Assembly: GCA_030590765.1 (NCBI GenBank) | Contig: JAUVCP010000120.1 | Span: forward strand, 1 to 6,826 | Direction of reading: 5' to 3' | DNA length: 6,826 nucleotides | Source of the DNA: Flavobacteriaceae bacterium | GTDB lineage: Bacteria > Bacteroidota > Bacteroidia > Flavobacteriales > Flavobacteriaceae | Shown: in pieces, positions 1-6,339 of the stretch | How the letters are laid out: every line of letters starts with the position of its first letter | Position numbering within the stretch: the first letter of the stretch is position 1 | Notes under the pieces: model-generated | The model's input: the letters and a program-made list of their open reading frames with translations, nothing else | What the model was told of the DNA's origin: nothing | Databases searched by the model: none | Position numbers and translations under genes: made by a program

Positions 1-425
1 ATACGAATTTTAAAGTCTTCTAAATATTTTTGTAGAGCTCCTTTTTTATTTTGGGCAAAAGCTTCTTCTTTGGTGTTTCTCAAAGTTCCTAAACCATTCA
101 TATTATTCATGATTGGAAAAGCGGCATCTTCAACAGCATCAAAAAGTACTACCTGACGCTCAATATATTGTATGAATTTGAATAATAAACTTACCTTTTC
201 CTGTTCACTTGGATCCTCCAGATATTTAGCAAAAAAAGAGTCAATAATTTCTATTGGAGTCAATCCCTTTTTAAAACCATTTTCACATACATTTTTAAAA
301 AGAGGCAACAATTCCCCGGTATTGCTTATTTGATCAAAGGGTAGTGTAATAAAAATACTATTATAAATTTGATATTTGGATAAGATCTGCTGGTCAAATC
401 TTTTTGATTTAGGCTGTGTGCTCAT
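1..425 (-). CDS. ppc: Phosphoenolpyruvate carboxylase, N-terminal part (runs off the left edge)
   Basis: The ATG at 423-425 opens a frame of 141 complete codons that continues past the window edge. The protein begins MSTQPKSKRFDQQILSKYQ and contains the segments YNSIFITLPFD, FIQYIERQVVLFDAVEDAAF and MNNMNGLGTLRNT, which I recognise from memory as the N-terminal region of Bacteroidota-type PEP carboxylase. The family converts PEP and bicarbonate to oxaloacetate in the cytoplasm, an anaplerotic feed into the TCA cycle. The catalytic histidine and arginine motifs lie beyond the edge, so activity cannot be judged here. The frame is clean and has no internal stop. A -7 box lies about 36 bp upstream of the start, and two hairpins separate the gene from clpB upstream, so it is probably transcribed on its own. 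The family assignment rests on the N-terminus only. Confidence 0.8.
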   Translation of the reverse strand, partial: MSTQPKSKRFDQQILSKYQIYNSIFITLPFDQISNTGELLPLFKNVCENGFKKGLTPIEIIDSFFAKYLEDPSEQEKVSLLFKFIQYIERQVVLFDAVEDAAFPIMNNMNGLGTLRNTKEEAFAQNKKGALQKYLEDFKIR

Positions 426-460
426 TTGTTTAAATTCTTCAAATTTGATTAAAAGAGTCT

Positions 461-468
461 CAAAAATA
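461..468 (-). promoter_or_regulatory. Candidate Bacteroidota -7 box for ppc
   Basis: The minus strand reads TATTTTTG, an exact match to the Bacteroidota -7 consensus TAnnTTTG, placed 35 bases before the ppc ATG. This would give a short leader of roughly 30 nt. I see no good TTG -33 element at the usual spacing, so only the -7 half is supported. Confidence 0.45.
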
Positions 469-556
469 CGCTAAAAATAGAATAGTATGGAAATTAAGAT
501 TAGAATAAACGGGTCAAATTAATTTTACATGGATTTGTTCTGTTTTATTTCACCAT

Positions 557-585
557 AAAAAACCACCATCTAAGAAGGTGGTTTT
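557..585 (-). terminator. Second (distal) terminator-like hairpin after clpB
   Basis: AAAACCACC (559-567) pairs perfectly with GGTGGTTTT (577-585) around a 9-nt loop. On the minus strand the hairpin ends in a run of six T. It is enclosed by a second perfect 9-bp pairing, TTTTATTTC (543-551) with GAAATAAAA (591-599), so the whole block 543-599 could fold as one long imperfect stem. It probably backs up the clpB terminator and insulates ppc. Confidence 0.6.
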
Positions 586-590
586 AAGGC

Positions 591-627
591 GAAATAAAAA
601 TCCCAACACAATGTATTGTATTGGGAT
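591..627 (-). terminator. clpB rho-independent terminator
   Basis: ATCCCAA (600-606) pairs with TTGGGAT (621-627), and the stem continues inward as ACAA/TTGT (608-611 with 616-619) after one mismatch, closing on a 4-nt loop. On the minus strand the hairpin is followed directly by TTTTTATTTC. It lies about 40 bp beyond the clpB stop codon, the expected place for the end of that transcript. Confidence 0.7.
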
Positions 628-668
628 GTGGTAATTCATTTTTTATAAAACTAGTTGTCTAATCTGAA

Positions 669-3257
669 TTAATTATTTTGAAAAATAAATTTACCGTCTG
701 AACTGTCTAATAAGATCTCGCTTTGAGCGGAAATATTTCCTGCTAAAATTTCTTTTGACAGTTCATTTAAAACTTCTCTCTGGATCACCCGCTTGATAGG
801 TCTTGCACCAAACTGAGGATCAAATCCCTTATCGGCAAGCAGATCAATAGCACTTTGCGTTGCAGAGAATGCTACACTCTTGTCTTTTAACATTTTAGCC
901 AACAAATCGATCTGTAATTTAACAATTTGTGTCACTTCTTCTTTATTTAAAGGTGTAAACATGATGATCTCATCAATACGGTTTAAAAATTCAGGTCGAA
1001 TTTGCTTTCTTAAAAGGTCAACAACTTCATTCTTGGTTTTTTCAATTACCGCATCACGGTTATCCATATCAATATTCTCAAAATTATCCTGAATAATATG
1101 TGATCCCATATTAGATGTCATGATGATGATAGAGTTTCTAAAATCGGCAACCCTTCCTTTGTTATCGGTAAGTCTTCCTTCATCTAATACCTGCAACAAA
1201 ATATTGAAAGTATCAGGATGTGCTTTTTCAATTTCATCCAACAAGATCACAGAATATGGCTTTCTTCTAACCGCCTCGGTTAATTGTCCGCCTTCATCAT
1301 AACCAATATATCCTGGAGGTGCACCAATCAATCTGCTCACCGCATGACGTTCCTGATATTCGCTCATATCAATACGGGTCATTGCGTTTTCATTATCAAA
1401 AAGATAATCAGCCAAAGCTTTTGCCAGCTCTGTTTTACCAACACCGGTAGTTCCAAGGAAAAGGAATGAACCAATAGGCCTTTTACTATCCTGCAAACCT
1501 GCTCTTGAACGTCTTACCGCATCTGAAACAGCTTCAATTGCTTCGTCCTGACCAATCACTTTTTTATGTAGTTCTTCTTCTAATTGTAGAAGTTTTACAC
1601 GATCACTTTGAAACATCTTTTGAACCGGAATACCGGTCCATTTCGCCACAACTTCAGCAATATCATCACTGGTAACCTCTTCTTTTATTAATGAATTTTC
1701 CTGATTATCATCCAGTTCTTTTTGATAAACTTCCAGTTGATCTTCTTCATCTTTGATCTTTCCATATCTAATTTCAGCAACCAATCCAAAATTTCCTTCA
1801 CGCTCGGCACGTTCAGCATCTAACTTATAATTTTCAATTTTTTCTTTTGTGGTTTGTACCTTATCAATGACATCTTTTTCGCTGGTCCATTTTGCATTGA
1901 TATCATTTCTCTTTTCTTTTAAATTTGCCAGTTCTTCTTTTATAGAAGACATTTTCTTTTTGTCGTTTTCACGTTTAATAGCTTCCAGTTCAATTTCAAG
2001 TTGCATGATCTTTCTATCCAAAACATCTAATTCTTCTGGTTTTGAATTGATTTCCATACGTAGTTTAGCAGCAGCCTCATCCATTAGGTCAATAGCTTTA
2101 TCTGGTAAAAAACGATCAGAAATATAACGTTGAGACAATTCAACAGCTGCAATGATAGCGCTGTCTTTTATTTGTACTTTATGGTGTGTTTCATATTTAT
2201 CTTTGATACCACGAAGAATAGAAATAGCACTTTCGGTATCGGGTTCATCAACAATTACCTTTTGAAAACGACGCTCTAAAGCTTTGTCTTTTTCAAAATA
2301 TTTTTGATACTCATCCAATGTTGTGGCACCAATTGCACGCAATTCACCACGAGCCAACGCAGGTTTCAATATATTGGCTGCATCCATAGCTCCTTGTCCG
2401 CCACCGGCACCTATCAGTGTATGAATTTCATCAATAAAAAGTACGACATCTCCTTCTGATTCAGTTACTTCTTTTATAACTGATTTTAATCTTTCTTCAA
2501 ATTCTCCTTTGTATTTAGCTCCTGCAATCAATGCACCCATATCCAAAGAATAAATTACTTTATTTTGCAGGTTTTCAGGAACATCACCTTTTACAATTCT
2601 ATGTGCCAGTCCTTCAGCAATGGCTGTTTTACCGGTTCCGGGTTCACCAATTAAAATTGGATTATTCTTGGTTCTACGGGAAAGTATCTGTAAAATTCTT
2701 CTTATTTCTTCATCACGGCCAATTACAGGATCTAACTTACCATCATTGGCAAGTTGGTTTAAATTTTTAGCGTATTTATTTAAAGAATTATAAGTTTCTT
2801 CAGCACTTTGTGAAGTCACTTTACTTCCTTTTCTTAATTCCTGAATAGCACTTTCCAGATCTTTTTCATTGATTCCGTTGTCTTTTAGCAATTGTGCAGT
2901 TGCCCCTTTGGAATTTAATATAGCCAGAATCAAATGTTCTAAAGAAACATATTCATCTTTCATCTTCTTGGCAATATTACTTGCGTCGATTAGCATTTTA
3001 TTAGCTGTTTTTGAAAGCATGAGTTCTCCACCTTCTACTTTTGGAAAACTTTGTATGATATGATCTAATGTTTGTTTGAATAATTCAATATTAACTCCTA
3101 ATTTATTTAAAATAAACGGAGTAACATTTTCATCTACTTCGAAAATACCTTTTAGAATATGTGCATTCTCAATTTGTTGATGACCAAAGCCCTGTGCAAT
3201 TTGCTGAGCCTTTTGCACGGCTTCCTGTGATTTTATAGTGAAATTATTAAAATTCAT
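669..3257 (-). CDS. clpB: ATP-dependent chaperone/disaggregase ClpB
   Basis: ClpB is a cytoplasmic hexameric AAA+ machine that pulls polypeptides out of aggregates together with DnaK/DnaJ/GrpE. The 862 residues match the usual family length. Domains in order are an N-terminal Clp repeat domain (about 1-145); AAA-1 with Walker A GEPGTGKT (204-211), pore loop around Y249 in [12 protein letters not shown], Walker B VVLFIDE (271-277) and arginine finger candidates R329/R330; a coiled-coil middle domain rich in Lys and Glu (about 405-525); and AAA-2 with Walker A GTTGVGKT (602-609), pore loop GYIGYDEGG (649-657), Walker B VILLDE (670-675), sensor-1 region TSN (714-716) and sensor-2 GARPIKR (817-823). 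The long middle domain and lack of a ClpP-binding IGF/L loop distinguish it from ClpA and ClpC. The ATG at 3255-3257 begins [14 protein letters not shown], the normal ClpB start. The leader is A-rich with no Shine-Dalgarno sequence. The gene appears complete and carries its own terminator. Confidence 0.98.
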   Translation of the reverse strand: MNFNNFTIKSQEAVQKAQQIAQGFGHQQIENAHILKGIFEVDENVTPFILNKLGVNIELFKQTLDHIIQSFPKVEGGELMLSKTANKMLIDASNIAKKMKDEYVSLEHLILAILNSKGATAQLLKDNGINEKDLESAIQELRKGSKVTSQSAEETYNSLNKYAKNLNQLANDGKLDPVIGRDEEIRRILQILSRRTKNNPILIGEPGTGKTAIAEGLAHRIVKGDVPENLQNKVIYSLDMGALIAGAKYKGEFEERLKSVIKEVTESEGDVVLFIDEIHTLIGAGGGQGAMDAANILKPALARGELRAIGATTLDEYQKYFEKDKALERRFQKVIVDEPDTESAISILRGIKDKYETHHKVQIKDSAIIAAVELSQRYISDRFLPDKAIDLMDEAAAKLRMEINSKPEELDVLDRKIMQLEIELEAIKRENDKKKMSSIKEELANLKEKRNDINAKWTSEKDVIDKVQTTKEKIENYKLDAERAEREGNFGLVAEIRYGKIKDEEDQLEVYQKELDDNQENSLIKEEVTSDDIAEVVAKWTGIPVQKMFQSDRVKLLQLEEELHKKVIGQDEAIEAVSDAVRRSRAGLQDSKRPIGSFLFLGTTGVGKTELAKALADYLFDNENAMTRIDMSEYQERHAVSRLIGAPPGYIGYDEGGQLTEAVRRKPYSVILLDEIEKAHPDTFNILLQVLDEGRLTDNKGRVADFRNSIIIMTSNMGSHIIQDNFENIDMDNRDAVIEKTKNEVVDLLRKQIRPEFLNRIDEIIMFTPLNKEEVTQIVKLQIDLLAKMLKDKSVAFSATQSAIDLLADKGFDPQFGARPIKRVIQREVLNELSKEILAGNISAQSEILLDSSDGKFIFQNN

Positions 3258-3327
3258 AATTTTGTTTTTTAAAGTTCAAATTATGAATGTCAAAAGCTAT
3301 TCCATATAGGAAAATCGCTGAATTATT

Positions 3328-3338
3328 GACAAAATGTC
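3328..3338 (-). promoter_or_regulatory. Palindrome upstream of clpB (possible operator)
   Basis: A perfect palindrome, GACA-AAA-TGTC, sits 71 bp before the clpB start, in the gap between clpB and the DUF3817 gene. A related half-site (TTTTGACA on the minus strand, 3288-3295) lies about 39 bp nearer the gene. ClpB is stress-induced in most bacteria, so a regulator site is plausible, but I cannot name the regulator and no strong TAnnTTTG box stands out here. Confidence 0.3.
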
Positions 3339-3351
3339 TAGTTTTATAATT

Positions 3352-3663
3352 TTAAACTGACTTTTTGACTTGTTCCTTGATTTGAATAGGTTTATTACAG
3401 TATTTTTTATCTATATAAAAATTTCCTAAAGGAATAACAGATGCGATCAAGATTATTAAAAAATCTTTGTTGCTCCAATTAAATTGAGGTTTAATAAAGA
3501 AAGCTAAAAGTACATAACTAATAAACAATAAGCCATGGGGCATTCCAAGTGATTTTACCAATACATCATTTCCTCCAAAATATTTAAGCGGTACTCCAAC
3601 AAATAAAAGAAGTAAATACGATATACCTTCTAAATAACTTACAATTCTAAATACGTTTAACAT
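3352..3663 (-). CDS. DUF3817 family small integral membrane protein
   Basis: This 103-residue protein has three predicted membrane helices at about residues 7-25, 41-58 and 67-85, followed by a basic, Lys-rich tail (KEQVKKSV) that is probably cytoplasmic. The sequence LEGISYLLLLFVGVPLKYF and the conserved SLGMPHGLLF segment between helices 1 and 2 are recognisable as the DUF3817 family, which often occurs as a stand-alone membrane protein of about 100 residues. The biochemical role of the family is unknown to me and the context does not reveal it. The ATG at 3661-3663 starts MLNVFRIVSYLEG, matching family N-termini, and a good Bacteroidota promoter lies just upstream. The gap to clpB is 94 bp on the same strand. 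No convincing terminator lies between them, so some read-through into clpB is possible. Confidence 0.88.
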   Translation of the reverse strand: MLNVFRIVSYLEGISYLLLLFVGVPLKYFGGNDVLVKSLGMPHGLLFISYVLLAFFIKPQFNWSNKDFLIILIASVIPLGNFYIDKKYCNKPIQIKEQVKKSV

Positions 3664-3677
3664 ATTTGTTTTTTTGG

Positions 3678-3705
3678 CAAAAATAGTAAATTAGAGATAA
3701 CACAA
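3678..3705 (-). promoter_or_regulatory. Bacteroidota promoter of the DUF3817 gene
   Basis: The minus strand shows TATTTTTG (3678-3685), a perfect TAnnTTTG -7 box, with TTG (3703-3705) 17 bp further upstream in the -33 position. The -7 box ends 14 bases before the ATG, giving a very short leader, consistent with the absence of a Shine-Dalgarno sequence. Confidence 0.55.
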
Positions 3706-3726
3706 TATTAAAACAATCTTAAATTT

Positions 3727-3760
3727 AAAATGGTCATTTGTTATTTCAAATGACCATTTT
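3727..3760 (-). terminator. Perfect 14-bp hairpin, terminator-like
   Basis: AAAATGGTCATTTG (3727-3740) pairs without mismatch to CAAATGACCATTTT (3747-3760) around a 6-nt loop. Both outer ends are A/T runs, so it can look like a terminator on either strand. On the minus strand it would stop transcripts coming from the NifX-like gene just before the DUF3817 promoter. On the plus strand no upstream gene in the window would need it, and it directly abuts the PLD remnant. Confidence 0.6.
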
Positions 3761-3765
3761 AGTAT

Positions 3766-4053
3766 ATGTTAAGATTAATTATCTCCACTACTCATTCCTA
3801 TATAAGTACCCATATGAATATTAAAGAAAATATTAATACCTGGATGTATTTTCAATATATGCATTCTAAAACTTTTATGATTGATAGATTTGTAGTATCT
3901 GTAGGTAGTTTTAACTTAGATAACTGGTCTGCTGATAAAAGCCAAGAAGCTGTATTGATTTGTCAGGATATAGAATTGGCAAAAGAATTTGAATATTACT
4001 TTACTCTTGACAGAATAAATTTAACACCAGTGCTCATTAAAAATGATCAATGA
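3766..4053 (+). pseudogene. C-terminal remnant of a phospholipase D / cardiolipin synthase-like gene
   Basis: This 95-codon frame contains a complete C-terminal HKD motif: H33, K35 and D40 in YMHSKTFMID, then GSFN (47-50) and LDNWSADKSQEA, which follow the HxKxxxxD-x6-GSxN pattern. PLD superfamily enzymes such as cardiolipin synthases need two HKD motifs in one chain (or a dimer of single-motif proteins) and are normally several hundred residues long. Here only about the last fifth remains. The residues before the motif (ISTTHSYISTHMN) still resemble the linker preceding HKD2, so homology runs up to the 5' edge, where an in-frame TAG at 3760-3762 and the hairpin at 3727-3760 cut it off. It has no signal peptide, no membrane helices, no visible promoter and lies opposite to its neighbours. 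Its stop overlaps the end of the NifX-like gene by 7 bp, convergently. I infer a decayed fragment; a functional single-HKD mini-protein is less likely. Confidence 0.65.
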
Positions 4054-4472
4054 TTATGGTCATGGTTCCCATTACAATTCTCACATTTTTCATCATGTCC
4101 ATGAGAATGCTTTCCGTGTGAAATCGGAGCAAATGCCTCTAAAGTTCCTTTTATTAGTTTTTCAATAGCAATATCAGGGTCTTTCTCTTTGATCACATAT
4201 GCTGTAACATTTTGATTCGCCAGTCGGTTAACTCCACCCGGTCCAATACTACCCGTAAGCAATATATCTACATCATAAAGAAGATTTTTTGGGTTGGCAC
4301 TTTTATCCTCATGAAAAGTGTATTTTAATATTTCATTATCATGTAATTTCAATACTTTTTTAAAGACAATTTCATTATTTTTAATGGTATAAATAAGGTA
4401 ATTCCTGCATTCACCTGCATGTTTGGTTACCGTTTTTTTGTTTTGTGAAGTTACAGCTACTATTGTTTCCAT
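4047..4472 (-). CDS. NifX/NifB-type dinitrogenase iron-molybdenum cofactor family protein with His/Cys-rich tail
   Basis: The 141-residue protein starts METIVAVTSQNKKTVTKHAGECRNYLIYTI, the typical first strands of the NifX/NafY/NifB C-terminal domain (PF02579-type), and contains DVDILLTGSIGPGGVNRLANQNVTAYVI (68-94), the conserved glycine-rich turn followed by the next strand of that fold. The domain covers about residues 3-115. It is followed by a metal-binding-like tail (119-141) with seven histidines and a CxxC (C130, C133). Stand-alone members are common in organisms that do not fix nitrogen and are thought to bind metal or Fe-S clusters; the physiological role is not known here. No other nif gene is in the window, so nitrogen fixation should not be inferred. 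The ATG at 4470-4472 is a natural start. The gene ends by overlapping the PLD remnant on the other strand, and its upstream neighbour ends 119 bp away. Confidence 0.82.
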   Translation of the reverse strand: METIVAVTSQNKKTVTKHAGECRNYLIYTIKNNEIVFKKVLKLHDNEILKYTFHEDKSANPKNLLYDVDILLTGSIGPGGVNRLANQNVTAYVIKEKDPDIAIEKLIKGTLEAFAPISHGKHSHGHDEKCENCNGNHDHNH

Positions 4473-4570
4473 AGGTTTTGTTTACCCAACAAAGTAAGGA
4501 ATTAAATTACTGGTGATTTGTAATTTTGGTTACTGTTTGAAATTGATTTGAATTATTAGAGAATTTGTTT

Positions 4571-4591
4571 ACAATATTTTAATTGTATTGT
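4571..4591 (-). terminator. Weak AT-rich hairpin after the nuclease gene
   Basis: ACAATA (4571-4576) pairs with TATTGT (4586-4591) around a 9-nt loop immediately beyond the stop codon of the nuclease gene. The stem has only two G-C pairs and no clean T-run follows, so it is at best a poor terminator. Confidence 0.2.
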
Positions 4592-5959
4592 TTATTGAAT
4601 TTCTAATAAACAATTTTCATTTTTCTTTCTAAATCCATTGATGATGCGCTGTACATCTCTATTGTCTTTCTGTTGAACAACTAAAGATTTATAGATTTTC
4701 AGACTTGTCATTATATTATTATTGGTAGTATAACCATATCCCTGATATACTCCTTTTTCGATCAGTACAAATGCTTTTTCATTAGATTTCCTTCCATTTT
4801 CGGTGATGATATAATTTTTATGATCGATACTTAATTCGTTAATAAGTTGGTTTACTCTTTCGTTATAAGCTTCTTTTGGTTCTTTATTTCTGCAAATGCC
4901 TTTACATTTTTTGATCTGATAATGAAAACAACTTGTTACATTGCTTTGTAGATGACAATATTTTGGGCAAAGCTCATATTTTTCACACAATTGTTCTAAG
5001 ACCAAGCGGCATTCTGTAACGTTATAACATTTAATCAAAGGTTTAGGTGTAAACTTTAATCTATTGTATGCCAAATGAATAATTCCAGACCTGTCTTCAT
5101 AACTAAAGATGCCATAACTTTCATTGGTTCTGCGTTGTGCTCGATTAAATATAGGAAAATGATGTTTGATCTCAGCCGATTCTAATAGTAATGCAACCAG
5201 TTCACTTCCTGTAATTTCAAAGGTAATATTTGCTATTTGCTGACTTAAAGCTACTTCTTTATTCTTTTTATCATAAAAATGACTCAATACCCGTTTTTTA
5301 ATATTGATCGCTTTTCCTATGTAAATAATATCTCCCTTTTCATTTTTAAAATAGTATACTCCGGTTTGTTCCGGTAATAGATCAAATATTTTTTTAGGCA
5401 GAAGTGGTGGCAGGGTTGCCTGTCTAGATCTTGTTTTTAAAAAAGAGTCAAATACACTATTATTATCGAGTTTTAGTAGCTTTTCAAATAAAGTTACTGT
5501 TGCTTCGGCATCTCCTTTAGCTCTGTGTCTATCATTGATTTTAATTCCCTGTGATGCACATAATTTCCCTAAACTGTAGGAGGGAAGTCCGGGAATTAAT
5601 TTTCGTGAAAGACGTATAGTGCAAAGTTTTTTCCGTTTAAACGGAAATCCCAGTTCGCTAAATTCTTTATGTATCACATTATAATCAAAGTTTACATTGT
5701 GTGCTACAAATACACAATCTTTGGTAAGGAGGATCAGTTTTTTAGCAATTTCATAAAATTTGGGAGCGCTTGTAACCATAGTATTGTCAATACCGGTCAA
5801 TCGGGTAATAGCGTATGGGATATTGCATTCCGGATTTACCAAAGTATCATATTCTTCCACAACCTCTTTCCCGTTATAGATAAAAACAGCAATTTCGGTA
5901 ATTTTATTACCCTGAATTCCCATTCCTGTGGTTTCTATGTCTATGATGGCGTATTTCAA
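4592..5959 (-). CDS. DEDDh 3'-5' exonuclease fused to a UvrC-like GIY-YIG nuclease
   Basis: This 455-residue protein combines two nuclease domains. Residues 1-165 form a DnaQ/polymerase III epsilon-type exonuclease with the DEDDh set D7, E9 (DIETTG), D92 (HNVNFD), H145 and D150 (HRAKGDAEAT). Residues about 195-280 form a GIY-YIG domain: GVYYF (200-204), YIG (213-215), R223, E260 and N272, with the spacing Y-10-R-37-E-12-N seen in the UvrC N-terminal nuclease. A Cys-rich segment follows (C331, C335, C344, C352, C356; CFHYQIKKCKGIC), like the UvrC region after its nuclease domain. The UvrC C-terminal endonuclease and HhH domains are absent, as in Cho. Similar exonuclease/UvrC-like fusions are known in actinobacteria and Bacteroidota and are presumed to act in DNA repair; substrate and partners are not established. 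The start is TTG (5957-5959): a TAA lies five codons upstream with no ATG between, and MKYAIIDIETTG is the expected N-terminus. Confidence 0.9.
   Translation of the reverse strand: MKYAIIDIETTGMGIQGNKITEIAVFIYNGKEVVEEYDTLVNPECNIPYAITRLTGIDNTMVTSAPKFYEIAKKLILLTKDCVFVAHNVNFDYNVIHKEFSELGFPFKRKKLCTIRLSRKLIPGLPSYSLGKLCASQGIKINDRHRAKGDAEATVTLFEKLLKLDNNSVFDSFLKTRSRQATLPPLLPKKIFDLLPEQTGVYYFKNEKGDIIYIGKAINIKKRVLSHFYDKKNKEVALSQQIANITFEITGSELVALLLESAEIKHHFPIFNRAQRRTNESYGIFSYEDRSGIIHLAYNRLKFTPKPLIKCYNVTECRLVLEQLCEKYELCPKYCHLQSNVTSCFHYQIKKCKGICRNKEPKEAYNERVNQLINELSIDHKNYIITENGRKSNEKAFVLIEKGVYQGYGYTTNNNIMTSLKIYKSLVVQQKDNRDVQRIINGFRKKNENCLLEIQ
5957..5959 (-). other. TTG start codon of the exonuclease/GIY-YIG gene
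   Basis: The minus strand reads TTG AAA TAC GCC. The frame upstream is ATT ATA ATT CTT back to a TAA stop, so no ATG or GTG is available. The next residues form the first beta strand and catalytic DIETTG of the exonuclease, so a later start would remove the active site. There is no Shine-Dalgarno sequence. The leader lies inside the AT-rich repeat at 5963-6003. Confidence 0.8.
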
Positions 5960-5962
5960 AAG

Positions 5963-6003
5963 AATTATAATTTAGGAGTTATGATTTGGATTCACGATTG
6001 TAA
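5963..6003 (+). repeat. AT-rich intergenic repeat, copy A (inverted relative to copy B)
   Basis: This 41-bp stretch resembles the reverse complement of 6297-6339: 17 of the first 20 bases agree (AATTATAATTTAGGAGTTAT against AATTATGAATTAAGAGTTAT), and the last seven (ATTGTAA) are identical, with a diverged middle and a 2-base length difference. It lies directly upstream of the nuclease start codon. From 6004 to 6079 I see only AT-rich sequence without a recognisable feature. Confidence 0.5.
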
Positions 6004-6079
6004 ATTTTTTGTTCTATTTTGTTATTAAAATAATAGCCTGAATTTGTCGAAATATGCATTATAATTACTTAATTATCTA

Positions 6080-6193
6080 CGTCTTTGCGAAGGAGGGACG
6101 ACTGTGGCAATCTGTTTTTAAGAGTGAGACTGCCATACTGAATCAAGTTCAGCACAGGCTATTTTACTGAAAAAAGTAAAATTCGCAGTGACG
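6080..6193. mobile_element. MITE-like 114-bp intergenic element
   Basis: CGTCTTTGCGAA (6080-6091) and TTCGCAGTGACG (6182-6193) are imperfect terminal inverted repeats (10 of 12 bases pair). The GC content is visibly higher than the flanks. The internal text (TGCGAAGGAGGGACGACTGT, then GGCAATCTG) resembles the dispersed CGTCATTGCGAGG...GGCAATCT repeats common in intergenic regions of flavobacteria and other bacteria, as I recall them. Two internal hairpins are present: CTGAA/TTCAG (6138-6152) and ATTTTACT/AGTAAAAT (6161-6182). It has no coding capacity, so mobilisation would need a transposase supplied in trans. No clear target-site duplication can be assigned in the AT-rich flanks. Confidence 0.6.
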
Positions 6194-6197
6194 AAAA

Positions 6198-6293
6198 CTA
6201 ATTAACATATTGATTGTTAGTAGCATATAGTATCAAGATGAAGTTGATAGCAAAATCAAATTTTTTTTCAGTGATAATATTTCCTTTTTTCAT
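6198..6293 (-). pseudogene. 5' fragment of a four-helix-bundle (23S rRNA intervening-sequence family) gene
   Basis: An ATG at 6291-6293 opens a 31-codon frame, MKKGNIITEKKFDFAINFIL and then ILYATNNQYVN, ending with TAG at 6198-6200. Family members about 120 residues long typically begin MKKxNIIxEKSFxFAIRIVxLYxYL, so the first roughly 20 residues match well. The rest has diverged, and the conserved SKQLLRSGTSIGAN segment is missing. The frame breaks off 4 bp before the right inverted repeat of the MITE-like element, which suggests that the insertion or a linked deletion removed the remainder. It is too short to form the four-helix fold, so I treat it as a remnant. Its upstream flank is the AT-rich repeat copy B, the kind of sequence in which such genes often sit. 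The assignment relies on a short match recalled from memory. Confidence 0.55.
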
Positions 6294-6296
6294 AAT

Positions 6297-6339
6297 TTAC
6301 AATTCACCATTAATAATTTATAACTCTTAATTCATAATT
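6297..6339 (-). repeat. AT-rich intergenic repeat, copy B
   Basis: This 43-bp stretch is built of variants of an AATTATGAATT-like unit and is the inverted partner of 5963-6003. It lies between the S24 regulator gene and the four-helix-bundle remnant, and it supplies the final codons (Ile-Met-Asn-stop) of the S24 gene. The pair forms inverted ends of about 40 bp around the whole decayed patch. Confidence 0.5.

Noticed and set aside
880..3063. Several plus-strand open frames of 60-92 codons within the clpB region
   Set aside because: All are antisense to clpB, with composition expected from the complement of a conserved coding frame and no recognisable domains.
4047..4472. Evidence for nitrogen fixation
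   Set aside because: The NifX-type domain is widespread in non-fixers, and no nifH, nifD, nifK or nifB radical-SAM domain is present.
5669..6028. Plus-strand 119-codon open frame
   Set aside because: It lies mainly antisense to the exonuclease domain, whose catalytic motifs are clear, and its product resembles no family I know.
6004..6079. C-terminal remnant of the four-helix-bundle gene on the far side of the MITE-like element
   Set aside because: I translated the minus strand here and found only short frames (for example a 26-codon one from about 6060) without family similarity.
6137..6182. Hairpins CTGAA/TTCAG and ATTTTACT/AGTAAAAT as a terminator for the S24 gene
   Set aside because: Neither is followed by a T-run on the minus strand, and both lie inside the MITE-like element, which explains them better.
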